Source of the DNA: Lachnospiraceae bacterium
GTDB lineage: Bacteria > Bacillota > Clostridia > Lachnospirales > Lachnospiraceae
Direction: 5' to 3'
Length of the DNA: 64,000 nt
NCBI GenBank assembly: GCA_024682075.1
Contig: JAIKZQ010000013.1
Location: 1-64,000 of the forward strand
Under the pieces are notes generated by a model. It did not search any database. It saw only the letters and a list, made by a program, of their open reading frames with translations, and was not told where the DNA came from. Every line of letters starts with the position of its first letter. The stretch's first letter is position 1. Positions 54,995-62,652 of this stretch are shown piece after piece. The translations under genes were made by a program, and so were the position numbers.

Positions 54995-55822
54995 ATGGCA
55001 TTAATCCAGGTCAATTACCTATCAAGAGCATTGTTCAGAACGGTTCCTTTAAATGTGATCCTTCCTGCGGACAAGATCAATTACATGACGGGTGAGTATC
55101 TTGACAGTAACGGTCAGAAGTTCAAGACTCTGTATCTCCTTCACGGACTTCTGGGCAATTACACCGACTGGGTTACGGGAACTCGCATTCAGAGATGGGC
55201 CGAAGAGAGAAACCTTGCTGTGATAATGCCCTCCGGTGATAACTCTTTTTACTTCAACGGAAGAATGCCGATGGATGACTACGAGACCTTCATCGGAAAG
55301 GAACTTCCCGAAGTGACCAGGAGAATGTTTCCTCTTTCCGATAAAAGGGAAGACACATTCATAGCAGGTCTTTCGATGGGCGGATACGGAGCGTTCAGGA
55401 ACGGCATCGTTTACTCCGATACCTTCAGTCATGTCGGAGAGTTTTCCGGCGCAATGCATCTGTTTGAAGCAAAAGAAGCTGACAAGGGTGTCGGTGAATT
55501 CGACAAGAAGTTATTTGACGATCCGGAAGCGGCCGCAAAGACCAATCTCAATCCCGAGGTCGCTTTTGAGGAGATGCTTAAAGAAGGCCGTCCTGTTCCG
55601 AAATTCTATATGTCATGCGGAACTCTCGATCCTCTGTATCAGTCCAATGTCAGCATGAGGGATTTCGTTAAGAGCAAGGGTGCTGATGTTACCTGGGATG
55701 AGGAAGAGCGTGCACATGACTGGGATTTTTGGGATTCGCAGGTCTTCAAGTTCCTTAACTGGCTTCCGCTTGGAGATGTAAACTCCGGCCTCAGTAGCGG
55801 AAACGTAAAAGTAGGCGACTGA
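54995..55822 (+). CDS. alpha/beta hydrolase, tributyrin esterase / family D-like
   Basis: A 275-residue serine esterase without signal peptide. Ser127 is in GLSMGGYGAF, His241 in RAHDWDFWDSQ, and the oxyanion loop is YLLHGLLGNYTDW. The strand order and the DWDFWD end are typical of EstA/tributyrin esterases and S-formylglutathione hydrolase relatives. AAGGAGG precedes the ATG. It sits behind the DUF2975/XRE pair with 28 bases between, so it should share their control. The substrate is unknown; a short-chain acyl ester is likely. Confidence 0.85.
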   Translation: MALIQVNYLSRALFRTVPLNVILPADKINYMTGEYLDSNGQKFKTLYLLHGLLGNYTDWVTGTRIQRWAEERNLAVIMPSGDNSFYFNGRMPMDDYETFIGKELPEVTRRMFPLSDKREDTFIAGLSMGGYGAFRNGIVYSDTFSHVGEFSGAMHLFEAKEADKGVGEFDKKLFDDPEAAAKTNLNPEVAFEEMLKEGRPVPKFYMSCGTLDPLYQSNVSMRDFVKSKGADVTWDEEERAHDWDFWDSQVFKFLNWLPLGDVNSGLSSGNVKVGD

Positions 55823-55825
55823 CCG

Positions 55826-56014
55826 ATGACCGCATTTTTAAATATCGCGATCCTTGTACTTGTTGCAGCAGGCGTGGTCTGCGCGTGCAGATTCTTATAC
55901 AGGGAACGAAAGAAGGGAAAACACTGCATCGGATGCCCTATGGCAGATTCGTGCCGGGATTCAGATAAATGCAGTAAAGGTGCCGGGAATGAATATCAGA
56001 AGAGCTCAGAATAA
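55826..56014 (+). CDS. Cys-rich small membrane protein (FeoB-associated-like)
   Basis: A 62-residue peptide with one N-terminal membrane helix (4-22), a basic R-E-R-K-K-G-K stretch and a cysteine cluster CIGCPMADSCRDSDKC. This layout resembles FeoB-associated Cys-rich membrane proteins, but no Feo gene is near. It starts three bases after the esterase stop and overlaps the acetyltransferase start by 26 bases. It might bind metal or an Fe-S cluster at the membrane. Confidence 0.6.
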   Translation: MTAFLNIAILVLVAAGVVCACRFLYRERKKGKHCIGCPMADSCRDSDKCSKGAGNEYQKSSE

Positions 56015-56471
56015 GGACATCGTAAGGATCATGGAACTTTTACGGGATGTTCTTGAAGTGCACGCAGCCATAAGACCCGACATATTTGTCACGGGCACAA
56101 CGAAATACACCGTATCGGAACTTGATGAGATCATCGCGGATGATGAAAAGCCGGTATATGTGGCGGTTGATGATGAAGATAAAGTCTCGGGTTATGTTTT
56201 CTGTCAGCTGATTTCGCAGCCCGCAAATGAGTGCCTTGTCCCTTTCACGACGATGTACATAGATGATCTGTGCGTTGATCCTTCGGTCAGGGGAAGCGGC
56301 GTGGCGAAGGCACTGTTTGAACATGCGAAATCGGAAGCCGGTCGTCTTGGCTGCCACAACGTGACACTCAATGTCTGGACGGGGAATGACCGTGCGGAGC
56401 GCTTTTATGAGAAGATGGGCATGAAGCCCATGAAGAAATACATGGAGATTGTTTTGAATCATGCGATTTAA
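55989..56471 (+). CDS. GNAT N-acetyltransferase
   Basis: A 160-residue acetyltransferase. The acetyl-CoA loop V-R-G-S-G-V-A lies at about 100-106, preceded by the strand YIDDLCVDPS and followed by the helix and the LNVWTGNDRAERFYEKMGM end of the fold. The ATG at 55989 is preferred because the family begins there (MNIRRAQNKDI). It overlaps the small Cys-rich gene upstream and the Nudix gene downstream (11 bases). Acceptor unknown. Confidence 0.88.
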   Translation: MNIRRAQNKDIVRIMELLRDVLEVHAAIRPDIFVTGTTKYTVSELDEIIADDEKPVYVAVDDEDKVSGYVFCQLISQPANECLVPFTTMYIDDLCVDPSVRGSGVAKALFEHAKSEAGRLGCHNVTLNVWTGNDRAERFYEKMGMKPMKKYMEIVLNHAI

Positions 56472-56949
56472 ATACTGTCCTTTCTGCGGAGAGGAGACAA
56501 CCGAAAGACAGCTCGGTGACGAAGGAATGGTTCCTTATTGCACCAAATGCGACCGTCCTCTTTTCGATATGTTCAGCACGAGCATAATAACCGCGGTGCT
56601 GAATGAATGCGGGGAAGTTGCACTTCTCAGACAAAACTATGTATCTACCGCAAATTATGTATGTGTCGCGGGTTACATCAAGCCCGGAGAGTCGGCCGAA
56701 GAAACCGTCATAAGGGAAGTGAAGGAAGAACTCGGTCTGGATGCGGAAGCTGCAGAGTTCATTAAAAGTTATCCGTATGAGAAGAAAGACATGCTCATGC
56801 TCGGATTTAAGACCACTGTCAAAAAGAAGGATTTTACTCTGTCCGGAGAAGTTGATTCCGCAGAGTGGGTAAAGCTCGAAGATGCTCCGGCACTGCTCAG
56901 GGAAGGCGGCATCGCATGGCGGCTGGTTCGCGAGATCGCCGGCATGTAA
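56461..56949 (+). CDS. Nudix hydrolase with zinc ribbon (NudC-like layout)
   Basis: A 162-residue protein. An N-terminal zinc ribbon has C-P-F-C (6-9) and C-T-K-C (27-30). The Nudix box G-x5-E-x7-R-E-x-x-E-E-x-G is intact near residues 77-99 (GESAEETVIREVKEELG). This order matches the C-terminal part of NADH pyrophosphatase NudC, but the protein is shorter. A NADH, dinucleotide or nucleotide-sugar pyrophosphatase is likely; the substrate is unproven. It overlaps the GNAT gene by 11 bases. Confidence 0.88.
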   Translation: MRFKYCPFCGEETTERQLGDEGMVPYCTKCDRPLFDMFSTSIITAVLNECGEVALLRQNYVSTANYVCVAGYIKPGESAEETVIREVKEELGLDAEAAEFIKSYPYEKKDMLMLGFKTTVKKKDFTLSGEVDSAEWVKLEDAPALLREGGIAWRLVREIAGM

Positions 56950-56989
56950 CGCCGAGCAGGGCATTTGATGATTTTCATGGGGAGCTGAG

Positions 56990-57730
56990 ATGGCTAAACA
57001 GAATATTTTTGACAACGAAGTATTTTTTGACGGATATAAGAAGCTCAGGGAAAGAGAGGTTAACGCAAATAACCTCTTTGAACTGCCCACGCTGCATGCG
57101 CTTCTTCCGGATCTTAAAGGCAAGAAGATACTTGACCTCGGATGCGGATTCGGCGAACACTGTATTGAGTATATAAATGCAGGCGCAGAGAGCGTTGTGG
57201 GCGTCGACATTTCCGAGAAGATGCTGGATATCGCGAGAAAAGAAAACAGCGATCCGAAGATCACATATCTTCACATGCCCATGGAGGACATAGGACAGAT
57301 CGAGGGAAAGTTTGACCTGGTGATCAGTTCGCTCGCTTTTCATTATGTGGAGGATTTTGCCGGGGTGGTCGGGAATGTATACCGTCTCATGAATGATGAC
57401 GGGATCTTTCTTTTTTCACAGGAGCATCCGTTCAGCACTTGCCACTCGGGCGGGGACAGATGGACCAGGGATGAAAACGGCAGGAAGATACATCTGAACC
57501 TGATGTATTACGGACGCGAAGTGGAGACGGATAATACATGGTTCGTCGATAACGTTAAGAGATATCACAGGATGTTTTCAACGATCGTCAATACGCTCGC
57601 GGATACAGGATTTGTGATAGAGAAAATGGTCGAGCCTCTCCCTGATGATGAGCTGCTGGCAAAGTATCCGGAGTATTATGATCTGTTCTTCAAGCCGGAT
57701 TTCCTGTTTGTAAGATCACGCAAGAAATAA
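56990..57730 (+). CDS. class I SAM-dependent methyltransferase
   Basis: A 246-residue methyltransferase. Motif I is ILDLGCGFGEH (about 45-55), motif II-like VVGVDISEKML, and motif IV-like FDLVISSLAFHYVEDF follow. The last third (HRMFSTIVNTLADTGFVIEK) is common to ubiE/small-molecule methyltransferases. No target-specific motif is visible. GGGAGCTG precedes the ATG. It is 40 bases behind the Nudix gene, in the same operon. Confidence 0.87.
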   Translation: MAKQNIFDNEVFFDGYKKLREREVNANNLFELPTLHALLPDLKGKKILDLGCGFGEHCIEYINAGAESVVGVDISEKMLDIARKENSDPKITYLHMPMEDIGQIEGKFDLVISSLAFHYVEDFAGVVGNVYRLMNDDGIFLFSQEHPFSTCHSGGDRWTRDENGRKIHLNLMYYGREVETDNTWFVDNVKRYHRMFSTIVNTLADTGFVIEKMVEPLPDDELLAKYPEYYDLFFKPDFLFVRSRKK

Positions 57731-57757
57731 GCGATATCGAATGTAAGAAGGAACAAT

Positions 57758-58531
57758 ATGAACGGACAGCTTTATCAGATGGCCAGAATAGTATCATATG
57801 TAAGGAAGGCATGTGAGACCGGACGGGATGAGGTCTTTTTGAAGCGTGAACACGAATGGATCATCAGTTACACCTTTGATGCAAATCTTTCAAGGTCTGA
57901 TACGGATAATGAAACGATCAATGACACCACCGACTGGTGCGGCGCACTGAGAAAGAAAGGGCTTAAGAGGATCTTCCTGCTGGTTCAGATCGATCATAAC
58001 GATCCGAGAATGGCGGGATTTGCGAATGGAGAATCTCAGGGGATCGTTACCGTGTATTCCGACGGAAAAGTCAGCGTATGGATACCGAAATGGGAATTCG
58101 ATAACATACGCCGGATGTGGAGCATATACTATACCGAAAGGTCCTGGGATGACGCTCCCGCAGAAGGACCTGTATTCGAAAATAACATCGAAGAGTTCAG
58201 GGATGTGCTTACAAGGATAGGGGAGTTTGCTTCCGGGATCGGAGCAAAGAACTATTCGTCGATTTTTCATGATGCATATATGATGCTTAAAGACGGAGGC
58301 TCGCCTGAGATCCCCAAATGGATGAAGGGATCGCTTCCTGCTCTTGAGGGCGATGCGCTCAGAATGTTCGTTGCCGCGTCCAGGGCCGATGTCTTCGGCG
58401 GAATGGGATCATGGAATGACGATCCCGGCTACATGGCTCATTCGATGGGCAGGGAAGAGCAGTACACAAGCCTGTCGAACGAACTGTATGCCCAGATAAG
58501 AAAAGCCGTCATGTATGCCGTTAACAGCTGA
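57758..58531 (+). CDS. hypothetical protein
   Basis: A 257-residue soluble protein with an AAGAAGGAA site. The middle has strands (IFLLVQIDHNDPRMAGF, GIVTVYSDGKVSVWIPKW) and the C-terminal half is helical (LEGDALRMFVAASRADVF). No signal peptide, membrane segment or known motif is seen. It shares the operon of the DUF2975/XRE pair. Function not recognised. Confidence 0.65.
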   Translation: MNGQLYQMARIVSYVRKACETGRDEVFLKREHEWIISYTFDANLSRSDTDNETINDTTDWCGALRKKGLKRIFLLVQIDHNDPRMAGFANGESQGIVTVYSDGKVSVWIPKWEFDNIRRMWSIYYTERSWDDAPAEGPVFENNIEEFRDVLTRIGEFASGIGAKNYSSIFHDAYMMLKDGGSPEIPKWMKGSLPALEGDALRMFVAASRADVFGGMGSWNDDPGYMAHSMGREEQYTSLSNELYAQIRKAVMYAVNS

Positions 58532-58554
58532 GCGCGTGCACGGGAGAAAGAAGA

Positions 58555-58779
58555 ATGAGCATATTCGGGAGAAAAAAAGAGATGGTACCTGAGATACCCT
58601 ATGATCCGGAGACAATGATCCCGGTCATAAGATCATCGATCTGCACGGGTGAGAAGGTTGCGGGATTCAAGAATAAGAAAGACGGTCATTTTACCGAAGT
58701 GATGTTCATAGCTGCGCCGGGAGATGAGAAACGCTTCAGGGAAATGTACGGGCTTGAAAGCGTCAGGACTGAGTATTGA
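58555..58779 (+). CDS. small hypothetical protein
   Basis: A 74-residue protein with GGGAGAAAGAAG before the ATG. It has a basic N-terminus (GRKKEM) and a strand-turn-strand middle (CTGEKVAGFKNKKDGHFTEV). It sits between two other unassigned genes of the operon, 23 and 19 bases away. Function not recognised. Confidence 0.58.
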   Translation: MSIFGRKKEMVPEIPYDPETMIPVIRSSICTGEKVAGFKNKKDGHFTEVMFIAAPGDEKRFREMYGLESVRTEY

Positions 58780-58798
58780 ATTCGAAAGCGGGTGTGAG

Positions 58799-59671
58799 AT
58801 GAAAAAAAACAGCATATTTATCAAGACATATTTTCTGCTCTGGATATTTATCATTCTGATAATGTCCATAGTAGCGGAGCTGGTCGTGAAGATAATAGGA
58901 ACGGGCGTTTCCGCTACGGTGATCATCGGTGCATTGATCGTTTCATTCCCCCTGACGTTCATAATCTTCAAGATCATTATGGCTAGGGCTCATAAGTCTC
59001 CGCTTGCGATCACCTATTCCGAATTCCAGAAGGAAGTGCAGGAAAACGGTCTTTCCGAAAGGCTGATAGAGCTTGTTGATAAGGGACTCTCCGAGATAAA
59101 GAATCCTGACACGGAGATCGGTTATATCGTATCTTTGGCCACGGCCGGCTGTGAATATTACATATACAAGCGCGATAATGAAAAGGCTCTGCAGTACATC
59201 AATATTGTCGACATTAAGAAGGTCAAGGAAGGAAAGATGGCATTTCTTGACGGTGGTGCAGGAGTCGTTACATATTTCACCGGCCAGATGGAGCTGTGTC
59301 AGGCCATGAAGGATCCGGCCAGGGCAAATAATGTCATAGCGGATGGCAAGCCTTTTCTTGATAAACATTACGGCAAAATGGATGCCCTTGACGTCCTGAT
59401 CGATGACGTGTGGTTTTTGTATCATTACACGCTCGGTGATTATGCACATGCGAGGGAACATGCACAGAAAATCCTGAATAATAAGGTTCATAATGACACC
59501 GGAATGGTCACAGGCTATGCGGCACTTGCCATGGTATGCAGCAGGACCGGTGATACGGCAAAGGCTGAAGAACTGATGTCTCAGGCCGAAAGGATCGCCG
59601 AAGAGTCCGGAAAGGTCATAGCCAAACAGTCGCCGGAGGGGTATTACAGGGAATTCCCGAAGACCACGTGA
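58799..59671 (+). CDS. membrane-anchored TPR-like protein
   Basis: A 290-residue protein. Two hydrophobic helices (about 8-30 and 36-58) form an N-terminal membrane hairpin. A cytoplasmic helical domain with TPR-like units follows (EKALQYINIVDIKKVKEG, YTLGDYAHAREHAQKILNNK, AALAMVCSRTGDTAKAEELM). The ATG at 58799 is preferred; the longer frame from 58724 lies in the previous gene. It is the last gene of the long operon and may dock soluble operon products to the membrane (inference). Confidence 0.68.
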   Translation: MKKNSIFIKTYFLLWIFIILIMSIVAELVVKIIGTGVSATVIIGALIVSFPLTFIIFKIIMARAHKSPLAITYSEFQKEVQENGLSERLIELVDKGLSEIKNPDTEIGYIVSLATAGCEYYIYKRDNEKALQYINIVDIKKVKEGKMAFLDGGAGVVTYFTGQMELCQAMKDPARANNVIADGKPFLDKHYGKMDALDVLIDDVWFLYHYTLGDYAHAREHAQKILNNKVHNDTGMVTGYAALAMVCSRTGDTAKAEELMSQAERIAEESGKVIAKQSPEGYYREFPKTT

Positions 59672-59744
59672 TACTGTTCACAAAACGGTCATTGATATAT
59701 AATGTTCTTGGGTATTTTTACGGATCAGCATCCGGGGGTATGGT

Positions 59745-61130
59745 ATGTCTACGGCAGTTCAAAGTGTGATCATTTATGCTCTGTATCTGTTCACAGCGGT
59801 ATTTTTTTCATTCATAACGCGTAAACTGTTCTTTGAGAAAAAAAAGACGGTTCAGACCGTGCTTGCTTTTTTTCTATCGCCCGCCGTATCCAACATCATT
59901 TCCAATGTGACCTATTTGAATTTCTTTAATGATCTGACCAAGTATGACAGGGATGCGATCATCTCTTTTTCATTTTTCTTCACTACACTTCAGGTGATCA
60001 TGTACGGATTCTTCATGTATCTGTACGTCAAGCTGGTCAAACCCAGGAACAGGTCCATCGCCATATTCACCTATGTATGTTCGATAATGCTTGTTCCGAG
60101 CTTTTTCTTCATGAACGCCATGTTCAATCCCATACCGCTTGTTGCAGCATATCTCGCTCTTTCTGCAGCTTTCTATGTCATGACGGTTCGTCCTCTGTCC
60201 GAGCTCACTCTTGAGAAGCAGAAGACGGATGTGAGGATCTTCGTGGTGTTGCCGATCATCGTGTTCATCTTCAACACGGTCATTCATGTGCTGTACATGT
60301 ATTATGAAGGCCTTTCCGATAACTCGTTTTTTGCAATCACCAAGATGGCAGAGGGCCTCAGCGGTTCTTCACCCGTGATAGGCTATTTCAAGATGATCGT
60401 CCTGAACGAAAGGGATTATCTCGATGCTATGCTCATAGCCGTGCTCGTGGCTGATGTGTTCATCCTGACTGTCCTGATGATCGCTTTCTGGGTCATAACC
60501 AAGAACATCAAATATATGAACGAGACCATAGCGGCCCACAAACAGATAAAGACTCTGTCCGTGGAAGTCATGGAAGCCCTGGCACATACGATCGATGCCA
60601 AGGATAAATACACAAGGGGGCATTCGGTCAGGGTGGCGAAATATTCCAGAATGATAGCCGAGAGGATGGGGCTTCCCGAAGAGGATCTTGATAATGCGTA
60701 TTATTACGGACTGCTTCATGACATAGGCAAGATAGCAGTGCCCAATGACATAATAAACAGTCCTTCAAAGCTTACCGAAGACGAGTACTCCGTGATCAAG
60801 GTTCATCCCGTAGTCGGTAATGACATACTTGGAGAAATAAAAAGCCGTCCCGACCTTGCGATAGGTGCCAGATACCATCACGAAAGGTTCGACGGGACGG
60901 GATATCCTGAAGGCAAGGCAGGTGAAGAAATTCCTCTTCTTGCGAGGATTATCTCCGTTGCCGACAGCTATGATGCGATGACTTCAAACAGAAGCTATAG
61001 GGATTATCTTCCTCAGGAAAAAGTGAAGAAGGAGCTTGTAGAAAATAAGGGAACACAGTTCGATCCGAATATCGTCGATTACATGATCCAGATCATTGAC
61101 GAGGACAGGAATTACACCCTTCATGAATGA
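59745..61130 (+). CDS. membrane HD-GYP domain protein, putative c-di-GMP phosphodiesterase
   Basis: A 461-residue protein. Six or seven transmembrane helices fill residues 5-255, followed by an HD-GYP domain (about 275-450). The HD pair is seen in LLHDIGKIAVPND, and the extended motif in HHERFDGTGYPEG is intact, as is HPVVGNDIL. This family hydrolyses c-di-GMP to GMP. The membrane half probably senses an envelope or small-molecule signal; no known sensor motif is seen. TATAAT at 59698-59703 may be its -10. It is convergent with the transporter gene. Confidence 0.9.
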   Translation: MSTAVQSVIIYALYLFTAVFFSFITRKLFFEKKKTVQTVLAFFLSPAVSNIISNVTYLNFFNDLTKYDRDAIISFSFFFTTLQVIMYGFFMYLYVKLVKPRNRSIAIFTYVCSIMLVPSFFFMNAMFNPIPLVAAYLALSAAFYVMTVRPLSELTLEKQKTDVRIFVVLPIIVFIFNTVIHVLYMYYEGLSDNSFFAITKMAEGLSGSSPVIGYFKMIVLNERDYLDAMLIAVLVADVFILTVLMIAFWVITKNIKYMNETIAAHKQIKTLSVEVMEALAHTIDAKDKYTRGHSVRVAKYSRMIAERMGLPEEDLDNAYYYGLLHDIGKIAVPNDIINSPSKLTEDEYSVIKVHPVVGNDILGEIKSRPDLAIGARYHHERFDGTGYPEGKAGEEIPLLARIISVADSYDAMTSNRSYRDYLPQEKVKKELVENKGTQFDPNIVDYMIQIIDEDRNYTLHE

Positions 61131-61141
61131 TCATTCGATCT

Positions 61142-62410
61142 TTATTTCCACAGGAACCAGATGAAAAGGTAACCACCGAGAACCGCAGCAAGTGTAAAGG
61201 GAATGCCGATCCTTGCGAAATCCCGGAAGGATACTTCGTGACCTTCTTTTCTGAGCATTCCGACACCTGCGATATTGCAGCTTGCACCTACCGGAGTAAT
61301 GTTTCCTCCGAGGGTTGCGCCGGTAAGCAGTCCGAAGTACAGAAGGTAGGGAGCCACTCCGAGTGAAGCGGTAACACCCTGAAGAACGGGAAGCATTGTT
61401 GCAACATACGGAATGTTGTCAATGAAAGCCGACACGAGGACCGATCCCCACACGATTATGGTGTACATGAGGAAGATGTTGTCTCCGCCTGCCTTGACGA
61501 TGAGTGATGCGAGGTCATCGACAACACCCTGCTGAGTGATGCCGCCTATTACCATGAAGAGTCCGGTAAGAAGGAGCACGGTGTCATAGTCGAGGTTCTT
61601 CATTACTTTGACAACTCTTTCCTTGTCATGATCCTTGAGGTATTCCCAGACCATTCCGATGAGGCTGCAGACAAGGCAGATGATGCCGTTTGTCAGTTCC
61701 GGCTTGTCGGGAATGAAGGAAGCGGCCATCAGAAGCACGATATGAGCGACCATCATGATAGTCGGAACATAGTCGGTGACTTTGGTGGTCTCGGTAGAGG
61801 TGACGGGCTGCCTGTCCTTCCTGAAGAGGATCATCATGATGGGCACAGTGAGAAGTGCTCCGATCTCAACGGCGAAGAATATGCTGAGCCTGCCGTTCAT
61901 CCAGAAGAAGTCCATGAAGTCCATGGATGCATATGCTCCGAGCATTATTGAAGTGGTATCGCCGACAAGAGTTGCTGCGCCCTGAAGATTGGACGAAACG
62001 GCGATACAGATGATCATGGGAACGGGATTGAGCTTGAGTTTCTTGCAGATGGCAAGTCCCACGGGAGCGACCATCAGAAGCGTAGCGACATTATCGATGA
62101 ATGCCGATATGAGTCCTGAGAAAAGCGACATGAGTATCGTTACCCACATCACGTTGGGAGCGATCTTAAGGAGCTTGTCCGCGATGAGATTGGGCATCTT
62201 GGATTCGATGAAATAGTCGACGAGAAGGAGGGTCCCGAATATCATCAGCAGAACGTTCCAGTCGACGGCGGAGATCACGTTCTTAATGGGAAGGATTCCC
62301 GACACGATGTATATAAGCGCAACACCAAGCGCTATGAAGGCTCTCTTTTTGGGGAAGATGATAAGTCCGGCATACATTGCCACAAACAGTATGATCGCGA
62401 TTGTTTTCAT
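61142..62410 (-). CDS. ion transporter superfamily permease (ArsB/NhaD/SLC13-like)
   Basis: A 422-residue membrane protein with about 11 helices in two repeated halves. Each half has the family re-entrant motif: SSNLQGAATLVGDTTSIML and GGNITPVGASCNIAGVGML. The ATG at 62410 has AGGAAGG ahead and fits the family start. Relatives move arsenite, Na+/H+ or dicarboxylates; the substrate here is not readable from the sequence. The gene is led by a yybP-ykoY riboswitch, so manganese export or Mn-linked ion traffic is plausible (inference). Confidence 0.85.
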   Translation of the reverse strand: MKTIAIILFVAMYAGLIIFPKKRAFIALGVALIYIVSGILPIKNVISAVDWNVLLMIFGTLLLVDYFIESKMPNLIADKLLKIAPNVMWVTILMSLFSGLISAFIDNVATLLMVAPVGLAICKKLKLNPVPMIICIAVSSNLQGAATLVGDTTSIMLGAYASMDFMDFFWMNGRLSIFFAVEIGALLTVPIMMILFRKDRQPVTSTETTKVTDYVPTIMMVAHIVLLMAASFIPDKPELTNGIICLVCSLIGMVWEYLKDHDKERVVKVMKNLDYDTVLLLTGLFMVIGGITQQGVVDDLASLIVKAGGDNIFLMYTIIVWGSVLVSAFIDNIPYVATMLPVLQGVTASLGVAPYLLYFGLLTGATLGGNITPVGASCNIAGVGMLRKEGHEVSFRDFARIGIPFTLAAVLGGYLFIWFLWK

Positions 62411-62438
62411 TTTTTCCTTCCTATGATAAAGACAAAAT

Positions 62439-62561
62439 AAAAAAAGACCCTTACTGCACAAATAGCAGTAAAAGTCTCGCTACTTACAACACGCCCGGGG
62501 ATAATCCCGTACTGACGGGCCATGTTACGTGCCTGAGGCACGCTAACTACTCCCTTTTACC
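62439..62561 (-). promoter_or_regulatory. yybP-ykoY (Mn2+) riboswitch with terminator expression platform
   Basis: On the minus strand the leader begins GTAAAAGGGAGTAG, which holds the GGAGTAG loop of the aptamer. The hairpin CGTGCC-TCA-GGCACG follows, then the CCCGTCAGTACGGG arm and AGCGAGACTTTTAC. P1 is GTAAAAG (62554-62560) with CTTTTAC (62468-62474). The same 3' strand can instead pair GACTTTTACTGC with GCAGTAAGGGTC (12 bp, two G-U) followed by seven U, an intrinsic terminator (62439-62476). Metal binding should stabilise P1 and switch the transporter on. Confidence 0.87.
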
Positions 62562-62568
62562 AAAAACA

Positions 62569-62597
62569 AAGATAACAAAATCACCGCAAAAAGTCAA
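62569..62597 (-). promoter_or_regulatory. promoter of the riboswitch-transporter transcript
   Basis: On the minus strand TTGACT, 17 bases, then TATCTT. The expected start near 62562 falls just at the 5' end of the riboswitch aptamer, which supports both calls. CCGCAA/TTGCGG arms (62584-62603) overlap the -35 as a small dyad. Confidence 0.65.
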
Positions 62598-62652
62598 TTG
62601 CGGATAAACGGCATATAAAATGTAAAAATGCATACATGAGGGGGAAATACAT

